Origin: Echinarachnius parma
Taxonomy: Eukaryota > Echinodermata > Echinoidea > Clypeasteroida > Echinarachniidae
Assembly: GCA_037951105.1 (NCBI GenBank)
Contig: JBAMJV010001865.1
Span: forward strand, 62,001-126,000
Direction: 5' to 3'
Length of the DNA: 64,000 nucleotides
Shown here: in pieces, positions 48,677 through 61,743 of the stretch
Numbering within the stretch: position 1 is the stretch's first letter
Layout: each line of letters starts with the position of its first letter
Made by a program: the position numbers and the translations under genes
The notes under the pieces: model-generated
Seen by the model: the letters and a program-made list of their open reading frames with translations, nothing else
Databases searched by the model: none
What the model was told of the DNA's origin: nothing

Positions 48677-49048
48677 ATAAGCATCATAGGCGAACCTGGG
48701 GGGGGGGGGGGGGGAGTGGGGGTTCAAATCCCCCCTCCCCTTTTATGAAAAAGGGGCTGTTAATTGGAAGGTTCAACCCCCCCCCCCCCCCCCCCCCCCA
48801 TACAAAATTTAAGTGGTCTAGACCATCTTACTCAATGGTCTCGGCCCCCGATAACCAAGTGGTCTCGGTATCGGCCTCAAAAATTTGTGAAGGATCTCGG
48901 ACTCAGCTTCAAAAAATCCTCACCAACACCCACCCCTCAAACAATCTTCACCGACACCCACACCCCCCCCCCCCCCCTCTAAAATGTTGGTCGACGAAAT
49001 AACCCCCCCCCCCCTTGAAAAAATCCTTGGTATGCCACTGATAAGCAC
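48677..49048. mobile_element. hAT-like MITE with 8-bp target duplication
   Basis: Element 48685-49040 has inverted ends CATAGGCGAACC / GGTATGCCACTG and is flanked by ATAAGCAT (48677-48684) and ATAAGCAC (49041-49048). The interior holds long G and C homopolymers. 8-bp duplications and CA..GGCG termini fit hAT non-autonomous elements. Confidence 0.75.
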
Positions 49049-49792
49049 TTTCAGATCTCAAAGCCTAAATAGAAATTCAATTTACAATACTCTTGTGCTT
49101 TGGACTTTGCAAGGAAATATTTATAAGTCGAGGACGTAGACAGAATGATTGATGTGCAAGAAAACCCTATCACATTATAGAGTCTTCGGAGACTCATCAT
49201 CTTCATCATCACCCTCTGTTTTCCATTCTTAGTACCATGGACTAACTATGCTTCATAATTCTAATGTATTTGTTACTATGTTACTGGAGCCATTAATGAT
49301 TAAGGAGGGGCACTTTAAGGGCTAACCTATTATTTTAGCTCGACTGTAATGTTTTATTTCCTCAGTCTTTGTAATTGTTTCGACGCCTAATTGCCGTTCC
49401 ACTGTAGGTATAAGACCGACTATAAGGTTGTTTATTTCTGACTAATATTACAATTAGTTTGTCATAAGTGACGTTATCTACGGATACAATAACCCTACAG
49501 CTCGTAATATTCTCCCCGCGGCTCGTTGCAATCACTGTTCAAGCAGGGAGGTGCATGAGAGGTCCTCCCATGCACCTCTCTGACTCTGGTTCGACCAATT
49601 CATCTACATTACTTCATCATAAGTAAAAAATAAAAAATGGGTTTTCAATATCATTGACAAGTCTAAAATCTGATCATGGATTTTGGTTTTTCTTCATCAA
49701 ACTCGGTTGCAAAAACGCAGTCAAAAACGATTAAGCGTTATGAGCCTAATAATAATTCCCACAAAAGTGGAGTTCAACCATACAGGGGCGGA

Positions 49793-50104
49793 TCTAATAG
49801 CTTTTTGCTAAGGGGGAGGGGGGTTTGACCCAATGACGATGCGGAGCATCGTCCACGAGCCGCGAAGGGGCGAATTTTTTTGGCTATTTTGAACCCCCGT
49901 AAGAGATTTGTTTTCACCTTTTTTTCACTTTTGTCCACGAGCCGCGAAGCGGCGAATTCTTTTTGCTATTTTGATTTTTTTCTCCACTTTTTCCCCCCAC
50001 TTTTTTCACTGATACATTTTCACTTGGCAGCCCAAGGGGGGGGGGGGGGGGGGGTTAAACCCCCTAACCCCCCCCCCCCCCCACCCCCCGTAGATCCGCC
50101 ACTG
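49793..50104. mobile_element. MITE with CAGGGGCGGATCTA termini
   Basis: 312 bp, CAGGGGCGGATCTA at the left and TAGATCCGCCACTG at the right. Flanked on both sides by CCATA. Contains GTCCACGAGCCGCGAAG twice and long G/C runs. hAT-like termini; the 5-bp repeat is shorter than the usual 8. Confidence 0.7.
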
Positions 50105-50659
50105 CCATATAAAGTTGTATGGGCTCAACCCATGATGGCACAACTGGGCACGGAGTTATTTTTGTATGAAGAGCGCCACCTTATGCCAAGTCCAACTATA
50201 ATTAAGTAGTTTTCAGAAGTCACACTTTTTTGACTGACTTTCAGTGTTTGTCTATCCGCACGTATATAGTTCGTCTGATCGTATAAAACGTGACTTATAT
50301 AGCGCCTTATTTCTCGACCGTGTACTTCCAGGTGCCCTTTGGAAACCGATGACTTATACTGTTATACCCTAATTACCCTTTGTTTATTATATGCTTTGCC
50401 TTTGACAGATAGACCGTACTTTATAATCTCCAGAGCAACAAAACAACCTCGAAATCAATTTATTTGTAATTGAATCATATCATTGAGAAATTTCTTCTAA
50501 AAGTAAACACAGTGCGCATCTTTATAATCGAACACAGATGGCAAAGGCAATCTAAAAGTCAAATTTATTTTGGGCAATGACACTTTTCCATCGATATAAT
50601 AATTGATATGGTATATCGATGCATTTTTGGAAAATGATTGCACGAGTCGGGAACGCAAC

Positions 50660-51040
50660 ATATTAGTTTTCCTTTGAGCGAGTGTCTTCCACCTTCATGA
50701 AAATAAATTATACTTGACCGATCGGGCAGTGCATGCTTTCAAAGTTATTTAAAATAATTGTAATTGTATTTATACATTATGCCCTTATAATGACGCAAAA
50801 CGGGCGATGTTTAAAATTTTTTTATTGGACAAGTTAATTTTTCTTTCTAAAAAAATGTTTTCCACCTTTGTGAAGCAAAACGCTCGAGGTTTTTTTTATT
50901 GGACAAGTAAAAATGTCTTTCTGAAAAGAGTTTTCCACCTTTTAAAAAATATACTTGACCGATCGGGCGGTACTTTCATAGTTATTAATCTAACATGAAT
51001 GGTATTGACATGGACCCTTATAATGACGCAAAAGGAGCGA
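50660..51040. repeat. Diverged tandem duplication, ~237-bp period
   Basis: TATACTTGACCGATCGGGC at 50709 and 50949 and CCCTTATAATGACGCAAAA at 50780 and 51015, with matching TTTTCCACCTT words before each. A TTTTTATTGGACAAGT word also repeats at 50818 and 50891. Confidence 0.75.
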
Positions 51041-52500
51041 GGTTCTTTAATAATGATTTAATTACATGTTATTAAAAGGAAGTTTAGTTTCAGTATTGGC
51101 TTCCAACTCAATAAAATGTTAATTGAGCTGCAATAAATGGTTTAATCAAGGACAATTAAATGATATTATAAACAGGAAAGGGGTATACACTTTCAATGAG
51201 ACATCTTAATTTCTCTTATGTCGTTAACAAGTATAAAGTATAAACGTAAGAGAAGATTGCCAATTAAAATATTTCCTCTCGTGTTAATTAAGCACAAAGG
51301 TGGTGTTTAATTTGGAAGAAATTAATGCGTTATTAAAAGCTAATTGAAAGTAGTTCATTGTATAGTTTTAACATTGTTCAAATTAAATAATTATGCGCGT
51401 CGGATTAATATTTTGGCAGTTTGCTATATACTTCAATGGCGTGATCAGGGAAATTCAAATAATGGTGAAAGGAGGAAACGTGTTTTATAAATACAAAGTC
51501 ATCAATCATTCATTAAATGCATTAATTCCAAGTACACAGTCGTATTTCAAGATCGACGAACTCGTTCTGATTAGTATGTTTGTTCGTTTTTTGTTTTGCT
51601 TTTATTCTAAGAAGACATATTTTGTTAACGCTTCCCGGCCCCAAGGTACGAATTCAACAAGAATGTATGAGGAGAAACGGCACAATGGAATATACATTTA
51701 TTAATTTGGTAAAACATTACTATTGCTTAGTAGCCTTAATAATCTATGGAAGCTTTTCCATTATTTTGGTGGTGGTTGTGACAGGGAATTGAAGGCAAAA
51801 CTAAAACAAAATAGAATAAGTAGGTTTCTGGTAAAATTCCCGAATTACAATTACTTTCCTTTCGATTTCTCTATACGTAATAAGAATAAAACAAATTGAG
51901 TGCACATATAGATGCAAGTTATTAAGAGTATATAATATATTTGTTTGTATAAGTCCTGAAAGTATGCAGACGGAATACCTAAATCGAAACGAAAGGTTGT
52001 TAATTATAAATAGATGTTTAAAAAGTAAAACAATCAATTACTTTTATGGAGATGAGACAACTACAGATTATATAAAACTAAAATGGTGATCAAACTGGCG
52101 ATTTGAAGACAAAATCAATTAGGAAACCATAGAAGTGGGAAATAAAAAGGGCAAGAGATAAACACGATTTCACACTAAAAACATTGCTTATTCTCTCCGC
52201 TCTGCAAGTCATCCCTAAAACCACAAGCTACAAACTTTTCAGTTTCACACAACATCTCCCGCTTTCGGGGATGGGTGGGTGAGCTATGGGTGAGCCAAGT
52301 CACCCCTATACCATTCCCCCGGCACGAGCGGTTGCGCTGCGTGGCAGGTGCACCATGCATGGCTGGGCTTTCATCCGCTGTACACACACGTACACGCCGT
52401 GCGAATAGGAAAAAAAGGGCCGGGGTACGGTGCATTGCTGGCGCGGGTAAATTGTCCATTGGCTTTTTGGGTACACACCATTATTAGTACCAGTTAGGCA
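51041..52500. other. Intergenic; no gene seen
   Basis: AT-rich to about 52.2 kb, then a GC/CpG-richer stretch (52250-52480) that may belong to the CASKIN promoter region. Short open frames here resemble nothing I recognise. Confidence 0.35.
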
Positions 52501-53767
52501 TCTAGCTACGGTAAGGATGTAGGCCTAGGACCATCATCGACATCCCCATACTTAGCAAGGAACGAACTTTATTATCATCATCTGTATTTTACTGCCGAGA
52601 GGATTGGATTTACTATTGGAGTACTAACATTCTACGCAGGAGTTTGCCAGTTTCTTTTAGTTTTGCAAGCATCAGTTGACAAGTTTTCGCGGAAAAAACA
52701 CAAGCGATCGTCTGCGGAGGGTACCGTGTCTGCGCTGGGCGTGTTTGATTTCGAAGACGGACCCAACAGCACAACACAGTAGGATCTTGGAGTTTGTGAT
52801 TAAACTTTTGTTGTATTGCGCTGCACTGTGTGTGAGGGGGGAGTGAATGAAGTTTTGACCGCTGTTATTGTTGTGGTTTCTATTATTAGATCCTAGTGCT
52901 TCGTTGTGCTTCTATAGGTTACCAGTGGCACCACCTCTTTATGCATACAGGGGCAGGATAAATTTGGCCAATACAATTAATAATAATTTAATTTTAAGGC
53001 CATGTTGTTTTGTGCTTGCATCTGCATATCTGTGATGTAATGAATGAATGAGTGGTGCAGCTAAGCCTAATGACTTTCTGAATTCCACGCATTTTAAAAT
53101 TCATTGAGAAATATTTAATTCCCACGTTTTACTTTTGGATCAATTCAACTATTCAATCAATGATTGATAATTGAATGCCGGTCCTACGCATTACAGTTGA
53201 CTGAGTCGGAATAGAGGAGCTAGGGTGACTTATCATTGTTGATGTGCATGCATACGTATGCATCATCATTCGCCGCACTGATCTCCGAAAGAGCGGAGGG
53301 AGAAGAAGAAGAAGAAGAAGAATGTTTCATTACAATTGAAATAAATTGCTGACTGCATTCTAAAAATGTCTTTTTGTTTCCATTCAGCTTAGTCTTTGGT
53401 GGAAAAACGATTAACATTGCTCAGAATCCGATGAAGGGATGACACTTGGCAAATCTTCCTCACGGGATAAACATTGCATTGACTGTTGAGTCTCTGTTTA
53501 ACTTGAGCTAAACTCGTCAAACCTATGTGGATATATCAGACACCAATGCCAAGGAAAAACTAACATTTACCTTCTCTCTTTTGTGGACGCAAATTTAAAT
53601 GAAAGGTCATGAGATGGATTTGAGGACTTTAGAATTCTGCGTCGTCACATCCATCATGTTGACGTAGCCACAAAGAAGACGTTTCCCCAAAACTTTGTTG
53701 GATTATTTAACCGGGAAGAGATCATATTCAGCCGCTGCACTTTGTGTGCACACCCCAATAAATCGCC
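52501..53767 (+). promoter_or_regulatory. Candidate 5' region / 5' UTR of the CASKIN gene
   Basis: Sequence upstream of the ATG contains CpG-containing stretches (52685-52790), an AGAAGA tract (53300-53322) and short upstream ATGs that stop quickly (for example ATG TTG ACG TAG near 53657). No TATA or initiator is convincing; the transcript start cannot be placed. Confidence 0.3.
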
Positions 53768-53858
53768 ATGGGGAAAGACAGCGAACTGGTGCAAGCCGTC
53801 AAGGCAGAGGATATCGTAACTGTCCAAAGGATTATAACCAAGTTGAAGTCAAAGCACA
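53768..53858 (+). CDS. CASKIN: CASKIN-type scaffold protein, first coding exon
   Basis: ATG in context CGCCATGG, reading MGKDSELVQAVKAEDI then VTVQRIITKLKSKHS, followed by donor GTAAGT at 53859 (phase 1). This closely matches the start of vertebrate CASKIN1/2 (MGK-x-ELVQAVKAEDV), which is followed in the family by six ankyrin repeats, an SH3 domain and two SAM domains. CASKINs are cytoplasmic scaffolds at synapses and other junctions. Only 30 codons are in view, so the gene call rests on the conserved N-terminus, the ATG context and the donor. No ankyrin exon appears before 64000, so the first coding intron exceeds 10 kb. Confidence 0.8.
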
Positions 53859-55698
53859 GTAAGTATTTTTTTCTTCAATTAATTACATTTTGAATGATAA
53901 AATGTGTTTTTTATGATTTTTTTTTAATGAGAGACATTGATTATATAAATATGACAATCATATTTAGCTAAGGAAATTGTTATTGTTAAACAAAAATAGC
54001 CTTTCCATATCCCCCAACTTATTTAAAGCTTTGTTTTCCATATTTTGTTTGCTTGTTTTTCATTAGCTGTTGACCCGTTTTCTAAAATAGTTAGACAAAC
54101 TATTAGATTGTGAGACAAAGTTACGTTTGTTTTCTGTCTTGCAATTCTCACAATGGTTTCCTGTTTACATCTTTTTCAGGCATTTTTTGTACTATATTAG
54201 TTTATCAGAGCTTTCTGTCGATGGTCTATAAACATTTTGTCTGTTTTAGAAGGTCACCATTTATCATTCAATTTCCTGGGTAAAATTTGATTTGAAATTG
54301 ATTAGTATGTCTTTTTATTTTTAATTGAAGGCCTTCGCAACCAAGATATAATGTTATAACTGCAAGATTGCGCCTCGGAATAGAGTTTACCGGGAGGTAC
54401 AATGTACATACAGATAGACCGTGCTATATACAATGTAAATGATTTTCTTCTTCTTTGTGAACAGCTAAATACTGTAGCGGGCTAGAGGAATAACACATTG
54501 TTTATTAAATATGAATTGGAGATCTACACAATCATATTTCCCCCTCAAAGTCAAAGGACTAAATAAGCTTTCTGTATGCAATAAGTTGCAATACATGTCT
54601 ATTTTAGATGATAGGGCTATTAAAGTATGAAACAAAAGATCAGTTACAGTACCAACTACGGTTAAATTAAATTCTTACTGCAGGTTACCACCTAGTGACT
54701 TATTGTTGTTGACTTATTATAGCCCTAGTGTTACAATTTTAGAATGAAACTGAGCTAAGTGCATTTTTATGAGTATGGGCCCAGAACCTAAATAGTTAAT
54801 GTGAGATAGCATTATTCCGTAGGTGTGTACAAGGCTATTGGATTGGTATGTCTATGATCATGGCTAGGGGAATACTGCCCAGGGATCAATAAGGGATCAA
54901 TGTACTTTGACTATAATCCTGTCTATTACTTAGGTAGGGCTATTAAGGAATGGATGAATGCAGGGAGATAATATTGTCTGGCATGATTCTTTGTCAAGAG
55001 ATTAACCCAGTGCCTTATTCTAATGTGTAGCCTCAATACATGAATACACTCATGTTTGTTTAAAAACTAAAGTTCTGCAAGATATAAGGACATTTTTTTA
55101 AACTTTGAATTAATTGGGCAATGACCAATGCATGATTTTACATTTGTATTTTAATGTGCTGTAAATTATAAATCCATCCAAAGTGCTCTGTCCTCAATTA
55201 CTGATTATACTAAGCAAAGTTGACATTTATACATCAAGTAAAGTCTTCCCTAAGACCCTTACAAAGTGCAGACATGTCTTTAAAATGGTGGATAGATTTG
55301 AATTCATCATTCATGGACTCAAGTCGTTGTTACATGTACATACTGTATGCTCTATTGTCTACATAATCTTATGAGATTCTACCTTTATTTAGCACATCCC
55401 AGTCAGGTATTGACTATTGACTATTGACACACTTGCAAAGTGTCTCAGCAGAAATGTTTGTTATTTGCCTAATGACTCACATACGATGTACAGGGTCTTT
55501 ATGTAGATTGAGATACAGGATTAAGCCAAACCTTTATTGACATAAAAGAAAACAATGGGGTAGTAAATAGTCTTATAAGTTATACATGTAGACTTAGTGT
55601 AAGAGAAAACTCTTACATAATGTGACTTTGTGAATTCACAATTTGAATAATCGTCAGTACAGGAATATTATTATTTATTTGCATTTGAGTTGGACTAA

Positions 55699-56004
55699 GT
55701 TAGTGGAAGTTGAAGTCCTTCCCGTGCCAATTTTGACACATAAGGCGGCGCCTATCTCCGATTCATTAGCCCTAGGCCACACGTCTACTAAGTGTAGCGA
55801 TAGCTACAGAAGTGAGCCAGTCCTCTGGTAACTCGTGTGATTAACTCTCCCTTCTCCATTCTATAAATGCTGAGCGTCTGGCTAGAAGGCAGAAGGAACA
55901 GTTTTTAAAGTCTTTGGTATGACCCGGTCTGGGTTAGAACCCGGGACCTCCCGTGCATGAGGCGGACACTCTAACCGCTAAGCCATCATGCTCGGTTAGT
56001 GGAA
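55699..56004 (-). mobile_element. Full-length tRNA-derived SINE with target duplication
   Basis: Minus-strand head GATGGCTTAGCGGTTAGAGT (A box), GTCCGCCTCATGCACGGGAG (anticodon region) and GGTTCTAACCC (B box), followed by about 200 bp of body. Flanked by the 10-bp direct repeat GTTAGTGGAA at 55699-55708 and 55995-56004. The best-defined retroelement in the window. Confidence 0.85.
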
Positions 56005-56929
56005 ACTGGACGCAATTTCTGTTATACAATGTCAACAACCCTAGATACTGGCTACTAATATAGTCAATACCATTAAATTATACAATGAAGATGTATTGTA
56101 CAGTACATGACTTTGCAAGGATTTTCATTGTTAATCGTCAAAGAATTCTACTCTTATGCTTGCCTTGTAGTCGCACAGTCAACTAATACGAAACGCCATT
56201 GACCTTCATGGATTGTGATTGCTGCTAATTCGTGCAAACATCATTCATGCACGTACATTACATACTGTACATAATGGACATGATTAAGCTAGACACATGC
56301 GCTTGCTAATTTTTACTGTTACCCAGAAATTGTTGCCGTTCTTCCATTTCAAATATTTGTTCAGTGAGTTGAGCCTGAATGATCATAATTTAATGAACAT
56401 GATGTAGTCTTGTACACGAAGCCAATTACTGTATTGTGCATGCAAATACACTCCTCTTTTGTATTTGATGAATTCTACTCGATCATACAGTGTACTAATT
56501 CAGCCATTGAATGTTTGTTGGAGGAATGGATAGATAAATGTATGCATTGTATTACATGAATGTGCAGGATAAACAAGGTACAAAATATGTACTGTATGTT
56601 TGTATGATCACTGACTGTAATGCATTAATTATTATACCTATTAAAAGGTAACGTTTTTTAGTCCCATTATTTGAGCTGTTGAGCCAGTAATGAATTTGTA
56701 ATACGTCCATAAACAAAATGATAAGTACTACAAGTACAAATAAAAACATGTACATGTAGTCCTTCATGTTGTACAGTGTACTGTTCTGCCATATGTTACA
56801 ATCAACAAGGCTCTACACGTACGTAAATGCCTCTAATCATATGCAATTACCATTTTCAAATGAATGGAAAGGTTTTCACAGGCATTGAACACACTGTACA
56901 TGATGTACGTAGGTCATAACCCAGTGCAT

Positions 56930-57835
56930 CTCTGGTGAACTTTACAACTTTACAAAGTTACTTGCGGTCTGTAGGGGATCGAAGACAGATTCCCAAAGCA
57001 CATCCCTCATTCCTGGCTATCCCATTGGCCTGTTATCAATCTTGTTGCCCAGTGATAAAGGGCCCCTTTCATACTGTACAATTTGACAAAATGTTGGTTG
57101 CATCTGATTTATTTGCCAATTTTGCATTCAAATACATTTTTGTTGTTGTTGTCTGAATGTAATTTATACTTTTTGTTACTAAGTTACTTTGTAGTCAGTA
57201 GAGGATTGAAGAAAGATTCCACAAAGCACATCCCTCATTCACATCCCATTGGCCTGTTATCAATCTTGCGCATTGCCCAGTGATAAAGAAGGGCCCCTTT
57301 CATACGCGATTTACAAAATCTTTGTTGCATCTGATATGCCAATTTTGCATTCAAATACCCTTTTTTGTGTTAATGTCATGTACTGTATACTTTGTGTTTA
57401 CAACATTACTTGTGATCTGTAGCCTGTAGGGGATCAAAGACCGATTCTCCATAGCACATCCCTCATTCATATCCCATTGGCTTGTTATCAATCTTGTACG
57501 TTGCCGAGTGATAAAGAAGGGCCCCTTTCATACGCTGACGAAATCTTGGTTGCAATCCTGATAGCAATGACATGATTTGATAAATTTGCAAATTTTGCAT
57601 TAAATTTATACCCTTTCTTTTGTGTGAATTTATCATTTTATGGGTAGAAAGATTCCCCATAGCACATCCCTCATTCATATCCAATTGGCTTGTTATCAAT
57701 CTTGTACTTTGCCGAGTGATAAAGAAGGGCCCCTTTCATACGCTGACAAAATCTTTGGTTGCAATCCTGATAGCAATGACATCTGATTTGAAAATTTTGC
57801 ATTAAAAAACCCTTTTTGGGGGGTCTGACTATGAA
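56930..57835. repeat. Four-copy tandem array, ~205-230-bp units
   Basis: Each unit has GATTC(C/T)CCA(A/T)AGCACATCC, CTCATTC, ATTGGC(C/T)TGTTATCAATCTTG, GTGATAAAG-AGGGCCCCTTTC, then GTTGCA-TCTGAT and TTTGCATT. CACATCCCTC sits near 57000, 57228, 57455 and 57662. Confidence 0.85.
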
Positions 57836-57866
57836 TATATAATTGTATACTTTGTGTTGTATAAGT

Positions 57867-58051
57867 TACCGTATTTGCCGGTGTATAAACCGCACCTGTG
57901 TATTAACCGCACCCCCCTTTTTGCAAGTTTTTCTATATGAAAAAAGTGCAGTTAATACGCTATAAACCGCACCCGTGTATTAACCGCACCCCCTTTTTGC
58001 AAGTTTTTCTGTATGGAAAAAGGTACGGTTAATACACCAGCAAATACGGTA
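57867..58051. mobile_element. TA-flanked MITE (TACCGTATTTGC family)
   Basis: Starts TACCGTATTTGCCGGTGTAT and ends ATACACCAGCAAATACGGTA. The interior repeats TATAAACCGCACC(C/T)GTGTATTAA twice (57881, 57961). 185 bp. Confidence 0.8.
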
Positions 58052-58309
58052 TATCGTATCTTGGCAATTCAGTATTTTGATTTTTTTAAATTACAGCTGT
58101 AGCATCACATGATTTAACCTGTTCCCTACTAGATTTTATTATCCCCATGAATAAAGAATTACCACGGAACCAACCAGGTTCCTGAAGGGCATGTTGTTAA
58201 AATGCAAGTTGAACTCTTCATTGTATGCTAGTGTGGGAAGTCTGTAAAAGTTCTCTAACACATGATTGCAGAAGAATTCTTTTGCCTGTGTGAGTGTCCC
58301 TCATCTCTC

Positions 58310-58350
58310 GTTCAATCGTTCATTCGTTCGTTCGTTCGTTCGTTCGTTCG
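58310..58350. repeat. (TTCG)n microsatellite
   Basis: About eight near-perfect TTCG copies. Confidence 0.9.
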
Positions 58351-58609
58351 GGGTCAGCTGGGAGTTGGGATGTGCAAATTGATAAAGCACCTGGGCCGAA
58401 TTGTGACTACATCATTGATGGCGGGCAGGAACGTAGAGCCAATTGGGCATCTAATATTTATGCAGTAAGGGGCACAGACCAGCACATGAATGGAATTTGA
58501 TGGAATGTCATTCCGCGGAACAGCGGAAGAGACTGAGATCTATATGAGCCTGAGGTTCCTGTTTGTGTAGCAGCAAGAAGATTATCTCTAGTGGAACTGG
58601 AGTATTATA

Positions 58610-59099
58610 CCCCGTGTTCACACACAAAATTTTCAGCCCTTAATCATGACTAAAGAATCAGCAGCTGACTATAGAATCAGCTTCCCATTAAAAATTCGTG
58701 TGTCTGAACGCTTACTAACGAAACGACGTATCGCTAGAGATGACTAGCGATACGCTGGTTTTATCCCCGTTTCGTACGAGAGCTGACTATAGAATCACGC
58801 CGAATTTGTGTGTGAACAAGGATTTCTCGCTTAATCATGTTTAGCGATACGACTCGTAACTAACTGGGCGTGGCTTAACTCGAACGTTCGCGCACACAGG
58901 GCCCTAGGGGGGCCCTAGGGAGACCTGGTGTTCGATGCATCTGAAAGCCACCCGGAAAACAGCTGGTGTCCGATATGCTCTGTGTGTGTGTGAACGTTGA
59001 CCAGGTTTGATTTAATCATCACTAAAGAAACGTCGTATCGCTAGTGATGATTCTATAGAGATGATTAAGGGATGAAATTTGTTGTGTGTGAACACGGGG
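58610..59099. mobile_element. 490-bp MITE with CCCCGTGTTCACAC termini
   Basis: Starts CCCCGTGTTCACACACAAA and ends TTTGTTGTGTGTGAACACGGGG, an inverted repeat continuing through CCCTTAATCAT / ATGATTAAGGG. The interior has AAACG(A)CGTATCGCTAG and TGACTATAGAATCA words in both orientations. No clear target duplication. Confidence 0.8.
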
Positions 59100-59240
59100 A
59101 TTGAGTACTTTATTAAGCAAATAGCCTCGCTCCAATTAATGCAATTTGAAAATCTTTTATCATAACTTTATCTGATAATGAATACAAATTAATAATTTCC
59201 TGATTGATAAGAATGTATTCTATTAAGATACAAACTTAAT

Positions 59241-59370
59241 GCAAACATATATAAAGAAACTGACCAGAAATATATATAATGTGATTGAAAAAGAGCAAAG
59301 AAAATGGGATTCCAACGGGATACAAACTTCCAACGGGATACAAAATTCCAACGGGATACAAATGGGATAC
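59241..59370 (-). mobile_element. SINE tail fragment with a short tandem expansion
   Basis: Shares ATATAAAGAAACTGACCAGA and GAGCAAAGAAAATGGGATTCC with 9989-10078. Then CCAACGGGATACAAA repeats about three to four times in place of the tRNA head. Confidence 0.65.
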
Positions 59371-60562
59371 AAGATACAAACTTGTACATGTTCCTGACTG
59401 AATTAAACAAGACCATTAACCAATTACCCATCATTAGTCACATTGATATAAACTAAAAACTTTTGCACAAGACTGCAAAGAAGCAAGTGCCCTGTAACAC
59501 GTACATGGTTAAACAAATTAAAGATGAGAATATGAAGAAAGAATCATGAAAAATATACAATTGAGGACTCTAAGTATTGAATACAAGTTTATAAATTCAA
59601 ATATTATGTGTACTGTAAATTACAAATTTAAATCTATGTGAATACAAATTGTATTTCATTGACATTGAGCCATCAACTTGAAGTTTCTACAGTCCTTCTC
59701 TGTATGCACTATTCAAGTCTGAAAGAAGATAAATTAAATTAGTTTCATTTGGTGCATACAATATGAGTCATATTTAATATCTTTGTGTAATATCATGTGT
59801 ATCCTTCACTGTGTCCCATTTCCAGCAATATAAACTCATTCATTGTACAAATCATAAAGCAGAGGTCCATAAATCTTGAAAGAAAAAGAAAAAAGAAATA
59901 AAAATGAGAAGCTACTCATAAATTACTTACATAGATCTCCGAAAACAAAAAAAATGGCCATATCACGTAATATAAAAGCTGTTTAGGGTGCTTGCCGTAG
60001 CCTTGAGCTACGGAGGTATCTTGACTCATCTATAGATCCATTTAGTGGGAGATTCGGAGCAATTTTGTGCCTGGCAGCTTTTGTTGATTTTCCAAAAGAG
60101 GGGAGACAGTACTCGACCATTCAGATTGATTGTGGGATATGGATCCTCTGGCACTCCACTGCTGCATCCATTTTTTTTTTGAGGGTCATAATTTTTGTTT
60201 TCTCCTGTCATTTTTTCCCCACTTCGAATTGGGCTTGAGGGCAACTCAAGAATTAGGAAACAAACTTGATAAGAGGATGAAGTAATCCATACCAGTACAT
60301 GTGTAAGTGAGTAATGTCGCTGAAATGTAACACAATGCAAGGAGAGATATATTGTATTTCCCAGTACACATGATATATGAACAGAATGTGTTATTGTGTT
60401 TGTAATTTTATTGTCCTCCAGTTTCCACTAAATTTGGTTTTAATGTCCTGACTTCTGACTCACCAAAGTAATAGTACATTTTTATTTTGTTTAATTGTGT
60501 ATATTATTGGACATTTGCATAATTTATATTGATTGAAAGGAAATATTTCGTCTTAATTCAAC

Positions 60563-61101
60563 TAAACTGGGTTCCAAAAGAAACTTATCAACTTTTCAGA
60601 GCGACACACATTAAAATCCAAATCATAACAATTACTCATAATTGGGAATAGACTAGCTACAATATCCCTTAGCAAGCTCATCTAAAAAAAAATTGTTTGC
60701 TTTAGTTAACAAAGAATAAAATAAGGTGAAATCGCAAGAGGTAATTTTTCAAAAATCACAGAAACTGCTTGCCTTTCGGGCACAGAGCTCGGTACGGACA
60801 ATAGCCAGTCTAGTGGTTACATAACCCGCTTTGAAGTTGAATGAATAGCTATTGAAAGTTCTGAATAGACCGCCTTTCGTGGAGGTTCGCAGCGAGCAGT
60901 TTCTGTGATTTTTTAAAAGTGACCTATAGTTATTCAATCACATTTTCTCCTTTTTGGCAAAAGGAAACTTTTAATTTTTAAGATATGCTTCATTATGAGA
61001 GTGATAGCTTATCTGTGTCTAAATTTAATTCAATTTGATGCTATAGATTTTAGTGAGCGTCGCTCTGAAAACGTGATAAGTTTCTTTTGGAACCCAGTTT
61101 A
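60563..61101. mobile_element. MITE with AAACTGGGTTCCAAAAG termini
   Basis: TAAACTGGGTTCCAAAAGAAA at the left and TTTCTTTTGGAACCCAGTTTA at the right, continuing through CTTATCA and TCAGAGCGAC. An inner inverted pair (AAAATCACAGAAACTGC near 60750 / GCAGTTTCTGTGATTTT near 60898) suggests a nested element. TA borders. Confidence 0.8.
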
Positions 61102-61743
61102 TGTTGAATCATGAACATACATGTAGTACTAGTGGATTCGTGGTTGTTTTTCTCCATGATTCTTCTAAATTGTTTTTTTACCCATTATTCACTCTGTTAA
61201 GTCTTTTGTTATTGTTTATTATCCAACATTTGCAGAACTTAAATGTATATTGATTGAAAGGAAATATTATGTCTTACAATGTAATTCAACCATGACACAC
61301 TACATTATGTAAAGAAGAATCCATGGAGAATTTGTGAGAAAAAGAAATACTTTGAAAGAAGTCAGCCTTTGTGCTTGTAAATAAAGTGCTCCTTGATATT
61401 GTACATGATCCCATTCTAACAGAGACACACATTTTCATTTAAAAAATATATCTGGCGTACATGTATATTATGCCTCAGAGGCCACGTAGTCTGTATTTTC
61501 TCAAGTTTGACCTGCAAACCTCTTTTAATCAAGCAGTTGTGTCGCAGACCTGCAACGTACAAAGTGAAGAAACACTCTCTTTTTAATTGTTGAAGAACTG
61601 TGTACTCTTCTTGTTCGCTTACTTGAATGTCTTCAAAGAATTCACCCCTTTTTTTTTAGAGTGCTCCCCCTCACTTTCGAGTCCCCTTTGGCGCCCCAAA
61701 CTTTTTGAAAAGGGCAATTGAAAGCACCTGTCACGGTGCTACG

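Noticed and set aside
55920..55996. Possible tRNA with CAT-like anticodon
   Set aside because: Part of a flanked SINE; the anticodon stem is imperfect and there is no acceptor stem.
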